Of a DNA stretch of 64,000 bases, positions 36,362 through 45,685 are shown one piece after another (within the stretch, counting starts at the first letter, position 1; each line of letters starts with the position of its first letter). Below the pieces are notes generated by a model, which saw nothing but the letters and a program-made list of their open reading frames with translations, had not been told where the DNA came from and did no database searches. This DNA is from Ceratodon purpureus. Its lineage: Eukaryota; Streptophyta; Bryopsida; Pseudoditrichales; Ditrichaceae. Location of the stretch: positions 18,618,637 to 18,682,636 of the forward strand of contig CM026425.1 of NCBI GenBank assembly GCA_014871385.1, given 5' to 3'. Both the position numbers and the translations under genes were made by a program.

Positions 36362-37400
36362 AATTTTAAAAAGTAGAGGCGTTATTACTATAAGTATTTT
36401 ATCCATTTTATATCATATTGATACCTCTTATTTTATGATTGTACTCAAAACTCTATTAGTCAGCGTTTGAAAATATGTATTCTGTAATTCATCATGGTAG
36501 GTAGAGAAAGTAATATATAGTGTGCAAATGGTGGTGGCCTACACCATGCTCAACAGTAAAACCTCTCTGTCTATTTCATTTTGCCTTGCAATTAACATTC
36601 TGTTATATTGTTTAATTGTTTCCTTTTCATTTCGTTTTATACATATGTATATATGCTTTTTACTTTATTTATTATTTTACATCTATCCACATTGAATATA
36701 CTGATTCAGTTCATTTTTTTTGGTTTAAACCTGTAATAGACTATATTCTAAAATTTTCTTTATTAAAAAGACATTTTCATTTCAAGTCCTTTTATGTCTC
36801 TGTTCTGTACTTGAGCTTAAAGACTATGACTAATGGTTTGTAAATATGTATATTCTAATTAATCTTATAGATATGAATCCCCTTATTGATCCTGGAGGAT
36901 TGAAAAAGTCTTCCAAGGTGTGCACATGGTGATGGCTTATAGCATACTCAACCCTGATACCCCTATGCCTAATATATTTATCACCGCTTTCTTGTTTCTA
37001 AAATATTTATTGACGGTTTTTTAAAATTCAATAATTCATTTTTTGATTATTTAATTTATCATTTATTAACGTTCTATCAACATAGTGTTCACGAATTCCT
37101 TTCCCTTTTTAAGGTTTAAACTGATTATGGAATCTTTTACCTTGTAGTGTATATTGTAAAAGTATCAATTCGGATATTTGCATATTATTGTTCTTTAAAT
37201 CAACTAGTTTATTCTATAAATAGTTAGTCACTTGTATGACCCCCATCATATGTCTCCTTTTACACTTCCCCGTTCATAAGTCAACTAGTCTAAGACTTCA
37301 GAGGCACCTTTTGTAAAGGGTGAGCCCTCCGAGGGGGGCTCACCCTTCATAACCCCCGTTGGGAAATACTAAAGTTTGGGCAAAATTAAAAATGTCATAA
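36362..37400. other. AT-rich spacer with a diverged duplicate
   Basis: Two related blocks (about 36475-36600 and 36838-36980) share phrases such as GTGTGCAAATGG / GTGTGCACATGG and ACTCAACC-like sequence. No gene is recognised. Confidence 0.5.
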
Positions 37401-37404
37401 TCAA

Positions 37405-37560
37405 GTTACATTAGCCGAGCATGAGCTATGGGCTGAAGGTTCACGATGACTTGGCCTGGTGGGCACATCCTGCTGCTCTTGCGGGGTGCCGGGTTCGAAT
37501 CCCCGTGGATACACGACCCATCGGGCAGCCTGGAAGGACTATAAAACTTCGGATCGTGCT
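37405..37560 (+). mobile_element. tRNA-derived SINE-like sequence
   Basis: An A-box-like TTGGCCTGGTGGG at about 37451-37463 and a B-box GGTTCGAATCC at about 37491-37501 are spaced as in a tRNA-type Pol III promoter. No clean cloverleaf forms: the T stem has a mismatch and no acceptor stem was found. A tRNA-derived SINE or relic fits better than a functional tRNA. Confidence 0.4.
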
Positions 37561-37569
37561 CGGTCTTCG

Positions 37570-37640
37570 AGCCCTGCGGGTTTTTTCCCGGGGCGGGTTT
37601 TTCCCCGGGGCGGGTTTTTCCCCGGGGCGGGTTTGTTACC
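37570..37640. repeat. Short tandem repeat, GGGGCGGGTTTTTCCCC units
   Basis: Three to four copies of an 18-bp self-complementary unit. They follow the SINE-like sequence directly. Confidence 0.85.
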
Positions 37641-37957
37641 CCCACAAACCCGGGAGGCCAACCGCCGCGAGCAACACCCCGCCCCGACCCCGGCGGTTCT
37701 TCCAAATCTCAGAATCCATCTGACGGATTTTTATGATGTTTTGGGCTCATTAGAGCAACCACCGGGGTTCACCTAGAGGGCTGTTCTGCGTCTTAAATTT
37801 TGAACGTTCATATTTTTTTAAAATTTCATAATTCCTTATTGTATATATCTCGTTCATTTGACCTATTTCTTGTTTGTTGAGTTTAGTATTATCTTTTAAT
37901 CTTTTGCAAGCATGTGTTGAACATCTCACTTCCTTTTTTTAACACCATTAAACATTT

Positions 37958-38150
37958 ATTGGATGATTATCCAACTAAAGATTATTTAATATGAGTGACA
38001 TAAAGCAGTCACATGGATAACATGTATAAGGAACAAGTAGAATACAGTACATAGAAATACCTTGTCAAAGCTAGCATCTACCTTGCTTGATATACATTAT
38101 GATATGAAGACACTATTAGTAATAGATTGTATATATGCGTATGCATGTTC
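37958..38150. repeat. Dispersed duplicate (copy 2)
   Basis: Matches 34018-34240 in order and orientation with scattered differences. It lies upstream of the second promoter and array module. Confidence 0.8.
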
Positions 38151-38260
38151 GGAAGCTGAATACCTAGCATCTGATACCCGACCTGTTGGGACCCTCGCTG
38201 CTGAGACCCGCAGCTTCTCAATATCAATCCCGGCGCAATCATGCAATCCTCTAACCTTGC

Positions 38261-39062
38261 TGTCGGATCCGACAATCGATTTCTGAGTTCTCCGAAATCT
38301 GCCGGCCTTGGTCTCGAACATTTCTTGTAGATAACTAGTCATTATGCATAATTCAAAAGTAACTAAGCTACTTTATGTTTTAAATTCATTATATGAGGTT
38401 TAACAACTTAGTTATTTATTCCTTTAGTGGGCTCACGACCTTTGGTTATACCACATTTATATCTGAACCAACAGTTAAATGTTACCCCACATTTATATCT
38501 GAACCCACAGTTAAATTTTACCATTTCTGTTCATTGCCAATATCAATATTCAGACGCTCATGTATCAGTTTTCACTTTGTTGTTAAATTTTACGAATATT
38601 TGAATATGCTCGAGATATTTAATCCAATATTGTTGGATCCGACACTGAAATACTGGCTTCATAGAATGTCTGCAACCCACATGCTATCCGAGTTCTTTAA
38701 CCCACACTCCGGTCATCAACCGCTGCGGTCATACGGGTGTCAACCACGCCGGACAGACTTCCCCCCCGGTGATACTAGGAGAAGTGCGATTCGGTCTGCC
38801 GGATCCGACAATCGATTTCAGCCAAAGCTCAAAACCACCGACCATCGTCACGCGCTTGATATTCCGCATTGTTCAGGGAGCTGCGCGGTTTCGGTTCCTA
38901 GCCGCAAGTACCATGACCTGATGCCTTGACCTGGTTTCGGATCGCATACCCTGACCTAGCCGCCTTTCTCGGATTCCGAGACGCCGCCATCCCAGGGCTA
39001 TAAGTAGTTCTATTCTCTTACAAATTTCTCACTTGAACTACAACGCCTTCTATCCGGTGAGT
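38261..39062 (+). promoter_or_regulatory. Palindrome cluster, TATA box and leader donor of accessory module 2
   Basis: Inner-type palindromes lie at 38261-38274 (exact), 38631-38644 (TGTTGGATCCGACA) and 38797-38810 (TGCCGGATCCGACA). A 15-bp motif, TCTCGGATTCCGAGA, lies at 38967-38981; it is outer-like but off by one central base. TATAAG at 38999-39004 follows it by 17 bp. A CCGGTGAGTT donor lies near 39055-39063. Confidence 0.6.
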
Positions 39063-39477
39063 TCCTTGCTTTCTTGTATTCCTCTACTGTTTTGTGAATT
39101 CTGTACTTCCATTGGCTGCTCGTAGCTTGGTCATTTTTATGCACAGAAGTATTCGGTACATTAGCTTGTCGTTTCTTTTTAGTGTAAGCTGGTTGTTTTG
39201 TATTTTTACTATAAGCTTCTTGATATCGCATAATCACCCTTCCATTGTCTTCGGTTGATCACTGCAAGCAGCTGCTCCTTACTTGTTTGCTGACAGTGAA
39301 GAAACGAGCGTCCACGACAAGCTTCGATACGTTCAGGACCGGCTTCGGCACTGTAAGGTACTCGCATTAGTAGAGAACTGATTGAAGTTGAGGAAGATAT
39401 GGCCATCTGTTTTGTGAGGGGTGAGGGAGGGCGGAAAGGGGTGGGAGGGGATGTGAGTAAGAAGAGAGATGGACAGT

Positions 39478-39990
39478 AGAGGGCCGAGGCCCGAGAGGGC
39501 CAATGAAGCCTCTCCCGGCCCCTCATTTGTGTGTGTGCTTGTGTTTATGCTTCGTTACTGTAGCTATGGAGGTGGGGGGCCGAGGCTCGAGAGGGCCAAT
39601 GAAGCCTCTCCCGGCCCTTCATTTGTGTGTGTGCTTGTGTTTATGCTTCGTTACTGTGGCTATGGAGGTGGCGGGCCGAGGCTCGAGAGGGCCAATGAAG
39701 CCTCTCCCGGCCCCTCATTTGTGTGTGTGCTTGTGTTTATGCTTCGTTACTGTGGCTATGGAGGTGGCGGGCCGAGGCTCGAGAGGGCCAATGAAGCCTC
39801 TCCCGGCCCCTCATTTGTGTGTGTGCTTGTGTTTATGCTTCGTTACTGTGGCTATGGAGGTGGCGGGCCGAGGCTCGAGAGGGCCAATGAAGCCTCTCCG
39901 ACTTGAAATTAGTGTATTTGCTTGTGTGTGTGCTTCCTTGCTGTGGCTATGGTGGTGGGGGGCCGAGGCTCAAGAGGGCCGATGAAGCCT
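39478..39990. repeat. 96-bp tandem array, about 5 units (module 2)
   Basis: Units are nearly identical to those at 32150-33275. A 1-bp deletion near 39898 breaks the frame that would otherwise run through it, which argues against the array coding for protein. Confidence 0.92.
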
Positions 39991-40079
39991 CTCCCGGCCA
40001 CGCATTTGTGTATTTGCTTCCGACTTCTCTTTGTTTGAATTTATTTATGCATACTCATCGTGTTCTTGTGGTTATGCAG

Positions 40080-40541
40080 ATGGCTAGATGTTCCCCGACT
40101 AATCCAATGGTCTGCAAGACTTGCCCTGCCCCCGGTGCTTGCGCCTGTCTCAGATTGTGTAGCCCACCAGTGCTCGAAGTCCCGGTCCCGAACAGATTGC
40201 CCCCAACTCCACGTGAGGTGCACACTGACCACTGCGGCGAATCTTTATCTCCAACCAAGGACCGTATGCACGTGATGTGTGTAGAAGGTCACGGGCGCTC
40301 TATTTGCTTTGAAGTGAAGAGTTCTGAGGATGGTCTTCCCGAGTGGGTCCAGAAGTGGATGGACGACGTCGCCGCTGGAGGCGACGGGCGTGATTACTAC
40401 CCAGAGGATGGTGGTTACCCTTTTGAGGATGAGGACTCGGATTGTTTAGAGTACGCTGGAGAGGAAGTTTACGACGCGGTAGATAGTCCTGGTATCCCTC
40501 TTGTACTTCTCAGCAAGGACGAGGAAGATTCGGATAAGTAG
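40080..40541 (+). CDS. Acidic small protein, Cys/Pro-rich N-terminus (inner element)
   Basis: 153 aa. The ATG follows a TTATGCAG acceptor directly, which fits a leader intron that spans the 96-bp array and starts at the donor near 39057. Residues 1-30 are Cys-rich (CKTCPAPGACACLRLC). The C-terminal half is very acidic (PFEDEDSDCLEYAGEEVYD, ending SKDEEDSDK). No family is recognised. The layout (TATA, short first exon, repeat-filled intron, acidic protein) is shared with the outer gene at 54022-54621, which also has a DYYP/DYCP-type acidic block. Confidence 0.6.
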   Translation: MARCSPTNPMVCKTCPAPGACACLRLCSPPVLEVPVPNRLPPTPREVHTDHCGESLSPTKDRMHVMCVEGHGRSICFEVKSSEDGLPEWVQKWMDDVAAGGDGRDYYPEDGGYPFEDEDSDCLEYAGEEVYDAVDSPGIPLVLLSKDEEDSDK

Positions 40542-41730
40542 ATGTGGGCTTCTCTAATTATCTGACTTTCAATTGCATACTTTTTTCTCCGCTCTGTGAG
40601 ATGATGCTACTGTTAAGCACTTAGAGCCCATCAAACACTTTTGAATGTGTATCACTATAAGTTATTTGTAAATAAATATATCGGCTTCTAACAAATTTTC
40701 GCATTCCGTGGGTTTCCTGCTAAGAAGCAAACTTAAATTCATATGAAGCGACCTTTCGAATTAGTACTTGCTTGGTTTAGATTTTCCAAAATAAGCGAGT
40801 AAAGATGATAGTAGTAGGAGTAGAACCATGCGCGCAACGGGGGTCGGTGGATCATTGCGAAGGAATTAATACCTTCTTGAATATCCTACGGACATTGGTA
40901 TCTGCTGCGAGGCAACTATAACTCAACATCGGAGAGATCATGGTGAGGCAATTTTTCTCTATCGGATCCGACACACGGTTAGAGCTCATTATCTAACTTG
41001 CTGACCCCCAGTTTTGCTCACCCTTGGGAACCCCCACTTTGAAGTAGGAAGTCATCTTCAGATTGCTACCAAAACTCTGAAAGTTGTGTGATTCACATTC
41101 ATCTAGTCTGCAGTATATGAAAGTAGATGTTTGGATGCATCCCTTCTGAATGATGAGAAACACTGGCCCATTTTCATGAATCATAGTTCAGAAGTGCAAT
41201 TCTTTACTACCAATGCAGTTCAGGACATACATGACTTCTGAAGGCTATCCACTGTTGAAGTATAGTTCCAGCCTTTAATTAGTCGTAAATCATATCCTCA
41301 ATCAACATGAGAGCTTTATACATAGTAGTATACGCCACTTAAGAGCGCCTGGCCGCATTAGTAGAATTTAAGCATTAATCCGATTTCCCCATTCTAGTTC
41401 TACCAGCCTAAATTTAATAGAATGTTACATTGAAAAATGCCAATTTCAAACTTTAAGTTGATGAGGGATGTCACCTTGATTTAATCAACTCGACTTTGGT
41501 TTAAATCCCTAAAATGCAACAATCCATTTGCCCACCACTGAATACGCAATTCATATAAAATTCTTGGCATATAACAAACTAAGTGATAATTGAAACTACT
41601 CCCTCAACTGCAACATTAAGTAGACATTTTTAATTAGCAACCACGTTGACCATGACAATATCTACCGTAGAGCCTGAGAGTTGCTACGGCAAAAACATTG
41701 AATGAAAGGATTACACGAACCTTGTTTTCA
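40542..41730. other. Spacer between convergent accessory genes
   Basis: Contains one variant palindrome, TATCGGATCCGACA, at 40960-40973. No coding signal is recognised. Confidence 0.5.
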
Positions 41731-42351
41731 TTATCGCTTTCCAAGCACCGCGTTGAGATGCACCTTCCTTCGCAAAGGCCATGAGAGAAGACCGCAACGC
41801 AGTGCTCGTGGTGCCCAATACTTTGGAAACATTTTCCTCTCGTTGGATGAAGACCCTGGTCCAGAGATGGAGGATTGGCCAATGCTGTAGCCCGGAGGAG
41901 GGCCCATCACCTCCATGTTATAACTATTTCGCAGGTGGTCACGCAAAAGTACCTTCTGCTGCAATGAAAGATCCCGGAGCTCCATTTCTACAAGTTTCTC
42001 GTCAATCTCAAATGGGATAACCCGGTCTGTCATAAACAAGGTGAGGGCCTCAGTCCAGTATGCATGAACCATACTTGTACCCCACTCGTCTTTCCGCTTC
42101 CTTGCATCTCGCGACTCCTTGAAAGCCACCACATACGCCGACCATGCTGGCATGGAATCAATCACCAGCACCCATCGATCACCTCTTTGTCGCAGGTTCT
42201 CAAGCAGCGTCATGTAGTCATAGCACCAGTCCGAGTTCTCAATGTATTCTCGATGCAACTCGGGCATGAGGTCTGGAAAGAGCTCAGCCATCGCTGACTC
42301 GGGCGTGACCCAACTCTGGCTGAACAAGTCGGTGATCACTGCGAAGTCCAT
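41731..42351 (-). CDS. Hypothetical protein, 206 aa (inner element)
   Basis: An intact minus-strand frame. Acidic and aromatic in the first half (MDFAVITDLFSQSWVTPESA, DWCYDYMTLLENL, WVLVIDSMPAWSAY), it ends in a basic tail (RPLRRKVH-like). No known family is recognised. It is divergent from the gene at 42825, with an inner-type palindrome (42514-42527) between them. Confidence 0.6.
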   Translation of the reverse strand: MDFAVITDLFSQSWVTPESAMAELFPDLMPELHREYIENSDWCYDYMTLLENLRQRGDRWVLVIDSMPAWSAYVVAFKESRDARKRKDEWGTSMVHAYWTEALTLFMTDRVIPFEIDEKLVEMELRDLSLQQKVLLRDHLRNSYNMEVMGPPPGYSIGQSSISGPGSSSNERKMFPKYWAPRALRCGLLSWPLRRKVHLNAVLGKR

Positions 42352-42513
42352 ACTACAATTCTCAAACTAAGGAGGCTAAAAACGAAGCACAAACAAAAGT
42401 GATAACTCAAGAGAGACATACTTGAGATCACATCCTCCGAATCCAAACAGGTTAACCCTAAACTTGCACATTAATGCGCAGTACCTCAATAACATTGTAG
42501 TCCAGTTTTTGAC

Positions 42514-42527
42514 TGTCGGATCCGACA
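42514..42527. promoter_or_regulatory. Inner-type palindrome between divergent genes
   Basis: An exact TGTCGGATCCGACA lies about 160 bp upstream of the minus-strand gene and about 300 bp upstream of the plus-strand gene. The position suits a shared control site. Confidence 0.6.
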
Positions 42528-42824
42528 TCATGTTTTGGGAGACTAAGATGTTGAAGGGTGTGGCATTCAGTATATCCGTACGTTTGAGTTTATTGCAATG
42601 TGCCATGGCCGCCAAAAACGTTTTAATTAACCTCCAATTATGAGCTAATATTTATGAATGGTTTCCTCCACCAACGGCTGAGCCTCTTATTTGTTGCTAA
42701 GAGCAACCTCATACAAACGCATTGCTCCTTGTCTCTCACACCCCCCTTGATTATTTTCTGACCTACATTGCACACCAAAGCTTCACTCCATCTTCTCTCT
42801 CATTCTCTTGCGATCACCGTGGTC

Positions 42825-43427
42825 ATGGATCAGTCTCCCCCCTCTCAACAGCCCGTTCAATCCTCGTCCAATAGCCATACCTCGTTACGAGAGCAGATCA
42901 AGTCTTCGATGCCTCCAACTACAGAAATGCTCCGGGTTCGATTCATTGCCTCTTCTGTTGATTTGAATATCTTTGATTTTACTTTACTCCCTACGGTTTA
43001 AGTTAGGTGTTTGCATTTTCTTCAAGATTCTGTACCTCACTTACCCTTCTTCTTCCACTGCATGCAGGACGGGTTACCATGGCATAATTGGGAGCTGAGG
43101 GAGTTCATTTCGAGAGTGACCGACAAGTACAAAGATCGTCGGCCTGGTAAGGAGGTGGACATGTTCTCCGACGTCCAACAGCTTCGTCAAGTGATCCGAT
43201 CAAATCGAGGCCAGATAGACTGGACCGAGGACGACGTTCGCACACTCAGGCGTGTTGAGAGTGCTTCCGGGATATCATGTCTAGAACCCGAGTTGTTTCA
43301 TTACTACATTCCAAGACTCAGATCAACATGGACTTCTACGGACAACGTTGTTGATTTTGGCAATGGAGCTCCCGGACCATCGGCTTTCTTAGAGGAAGAT
43401 TTTGATTGGGTAGAGGATAATGAGTAG
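42825..43427 (+). CDS. Hypothetical small protein, acidic C-terminus (inner element)
   Basis: Two exons, 42825-42935 and 43068-43427 (CGG|GTTCGA donor, CATGCAG acceptor), join in phase to give 156 aa. The N-terminus is Ser/Gln-rich. The middle holds DGLPWHNWELREFISRVTD and QLRQVIRSNRGQIDWTEDD, likely helical. The end is acidic (LEEDFDWVEDNE). No family is recognised. It is the last gene before the inner right end and points outward. Confidence 0.6.
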
Positions 43428-43606
43428 CCTAAGCCTTCCAATTCCGAGAACAGTGACAGCCCCCCCCCGGTGATTCTAAGGATCATTTTTAATATTTACA
43501 ATTTTTTTTCAATATATAAATTTCGCGGATTCTGGGATCTTGGTGTCTGAATTTCATTCATCCACTTCATTCGCTCATGGGTTTATAGGAACCCCGGCGG
43601 TAATTT

Positions 43607-43726
43607 TTTCCACGGTCATAGGGTCCCCGGTGCGTTTTTTGTCTGCTCACTTTTGACCCCCGGTGCGTTTTTTGGCTGCTCACCGCTCACTGCTCACTGC
43701 TCGCCGCTGCCACACCAGAATGCCCG
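43607..43726. repeat. Inner element right terminal inverted repeat
   Basis: Reverse complement of the left end: CGCCGCTGCCAC preceded by GCTCACTGCTCACTGCTC and two CCCCGGTGCG units. It is followed by 13 bp and the TCTAAGCGCC duplication. Confidence 0.9.
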
Positions 43727-43736
43727 TCTAAGCGCC
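43727..43736. repeat. Target-site duplication, right copy, inner element
   Basis: TCTAAGCGCC, identical to 15608-15617. Outer-element sequence resumes here: the original upstream region of the outer transposase. Confidence 0.9.
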
Positions 43737-44443
43737 TGGTAGAAGATTGGAGATGTAGAGTCATGCATTGAGAGAGAACTAAAGGAAGAGTGGGAATAAG
43801 AAGTGAGGTGATGATGATTACTCCTTAACTCTTTTATGTTGGTATCACCTCATGAGCCATCTATTAGGTAAGAGCGACATGGTGGATGACAAATCAAATT
43901 AGTAAAGTTGTTAAGCATTGGCGTTAAGCAATAAGACGGCTAAGAGAATACTGTTGGCTAGATTAGCATGAAATTCAAATCAATCACTCTTTTTCCAGAT
44001 ACAAACAGGAGTACGTGGCGCGGTGCGGAGATAATATGTCTCTCGGATCCGAGAGACAGTTTTACGCCGCAATTTGCAAAGTGTAAAATAGGGAAAATAT
44101 AGACATGACTGACGTGGAGCTTTCAAACTGATCTCCTCAACAACTCGACACAGTATTACAAAAAGCATATGCAACGGCGTAACTGATAATGGAGAAACGA
44201 ATGACGGCCACCTACACCAAAACAGGATTGATAGCTTCAATATTATTAAGAAATAGACTGCCACTTTCCAGTGATACATGTCGTACCTTATAAAATTAAA
44301 TAAGTGGAAGTGATATGACAAATAAATCTAAGATCATGGTCCTAGCAGAGTGTCAATACTCCTCCTATTTTTATTTTCGTGCATATTGATCGTACTATTC
44401 TTTTGGGATCCAGGGTCCACATCTTCAATTGCCGAGCATCCCT
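43737..44443. promoter_or_regulatory. Displaced upstream region of the outer transposase
   Basis: Before the nested insertion this sequence lay directly 5' of the transposase start. It contains an outer-type palindrome, TCTCGGATCCGAGA, at 44041-44054, about 300 bp from the insertion point. Confidence 0.6.
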
Positions 44444-44800
44444 TCATCTGAAGCTTTCGTCCTTTACGGCGCGGTGTACCGCGTAACAGAGCTCTTGTGT
44501 ACGTTCCCGGTTGAATGATTCCAACATCAGCATAGGCATGCTTCTTCCTGGAATCAGAATCATCGATGTGAGCATCGTAACGTCAGGCGCACTAGCCTCA
44601 ATGCCAGGATGTCCCGGGGACTTTACAGTATGAAAATGTAATGAACTTGGAAGAGGATCAGGAGGAGGTGAGACGTGGCCTTCATCACTACCTTTCGGAA
44701 TAGGCTCGAAAGGGCCTTCAAAATCGTCAATTGACAACACTAATGCCATGGCATCCTCGACCAAGGGGGAACTAGACCGCTTGCCTCCCTCTGCATCCAT
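44444..44800 (-). CDS. Hypothetical protein, 118 aa (outer element)
   Basis: Starts MDAEGGKRSSSPLVEDAMAL and contains a Pro-rich stretch (VSPPPDPLPSS). No family is recognised. A minus-strand TATAAG at 44867-44872, 66 bp upstream of the ATG, and a plus-strand TATAAG at 44970-44975 indicate a divergent promoter pair with the gene at 45061. Confidence 0.5.
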   Translation of the reverse strand: MDAEGGKRSSSPLVEDAMALVLSIDDFEGPFEPIPKGSDEGHVSPPPDPLPSSLHFHTVKSPGHPGIEASAPDVTMLTSMILIPGRSMPMLMLESFNRERTQELCYAVHRAVKDESFR

Positions 44801-45060
44801 GGTCAGATATGCGAAGAGGACAACCGCACCGTCGACTATGAGAGAAGGAACTAATTGGTATGGGTCCTTATATTACCAATGATACGTCATTCGTGGACGG
44901 AGAGGATTTGACATCCACGGAACTGTTCATCTCAATTAAGATTTTAATTATATGTCCAGAGGGGTAGAGTATAAGTACTGAAGCGTGGTCTGGAGCACGG
45001 CATTAGAGAGCGTGTAGAGTCAGTTGTTATAGTTGGGAATTTCTCTTCAGCTCTGCACAC

Positions 45061-45649
45061 ATGACGGCAAATAAGTCAAAAGATGTAGGAATAGAGACGC
45101 CAGTACCTAGGAGTAGCAAAAAGAGAGGCCAGACTTATAAGTTTTCTAGCGGTAAGCAGAAAACTGCTGCAGTGTTGAAAAAGAAAAAAAGAGTGGAAGG
45201 TGATAGCATAGACAGAACTGTTAGGACTCTAATGTATGAGGAAGTCTCTGAACAAGCGACAGAGTCATTTCGATTAGAAAGGGTGGAGGAGGACGCACTT
45301 GAGTTTGAAACACCACGTACTGGGAAGAGTGCGGCGGGAAGGAACCAAGCCGTCTCATCCGGGCCAGCACTTGAGTACAGTGACGCGGGGTCGAAGGATT
45401 ACAACCTAGGGTTTAGGGGAGGAGGAAAGAGGAAGTCCTGTGAGAGTGCCCTCATTGAGAGTGACGAAGAGGTTTTGGTTGAGGTAAGTAGAGTGTGATC
45501 ATGTTGTCCCTAATCCCATTCTCATGAGTCGCCTTGTGAATAATCATTGTCGTCTTCTTCCCCAGTATAAGGCTGCTTTGGAGGTTGGGACTTTGGATAT
45601 TCTTATTTGTAAACGCAAGTCTTTCTTCACAGCATTTGTTTGTAAGTGA
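45061..45649 (+). CDS. Lys-rich small protein, two exons (outer element)
   Basis: Exons 45061-45483 and 45566-45649 (GAG|GTAAGT donor, CCCCAG acceptor) are in phase and give 168 aa. The N-terminal half has basic clusters (SSKKRGQTYK, KKKKRVEG) like nuclear signals; the rest is acidic. It ends 36 bp before the ATG of the ParB-methyltransferase gene, so the two could share a transcript or be parts of one gene. Its counterpart in the inner element may be 22895-23269, in position and composition rather than clear sequence similarity. Confidence 0.5.
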
Positions 45650-45685
45650 CGAGTTAGAGAGTCGACTGTCTTGAGTTAATGAGAG

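Larger units (their letters stand above)
15618..43726. mobile_element. Second giant Mutator-like transposon (inner element), 28.1 kb
   Basis: Flanked by exact 10-bp copies of TCTAAGCGCC, with inverted ends containing GGCAGCGGCGAGCAGTGAGC and GCACCGGGG units. The first bases (CAGCGATGC) match those of the outer element (CAGCGAAGC), so the two belong to one family. Contents left to right: a plus hypothetical gene, a minus hypothetical gene, the transposase (minus), a basic small protein, the ParB-methyltransferase gene with large intronic arrays, then an accessory half holding two 96-bp repeat arrays, a CTD-like gene, an S1-like gene and further small genes. Its palindromes are of the TGTCGGATCCGACA type. 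Confidence 0.9.

Noticed and set aside
37451..37520. Functional tRNA gene
   Set aside because: The B-box is good, but the T stem has a mismatch and no acceptor or anticodon stem could be built.
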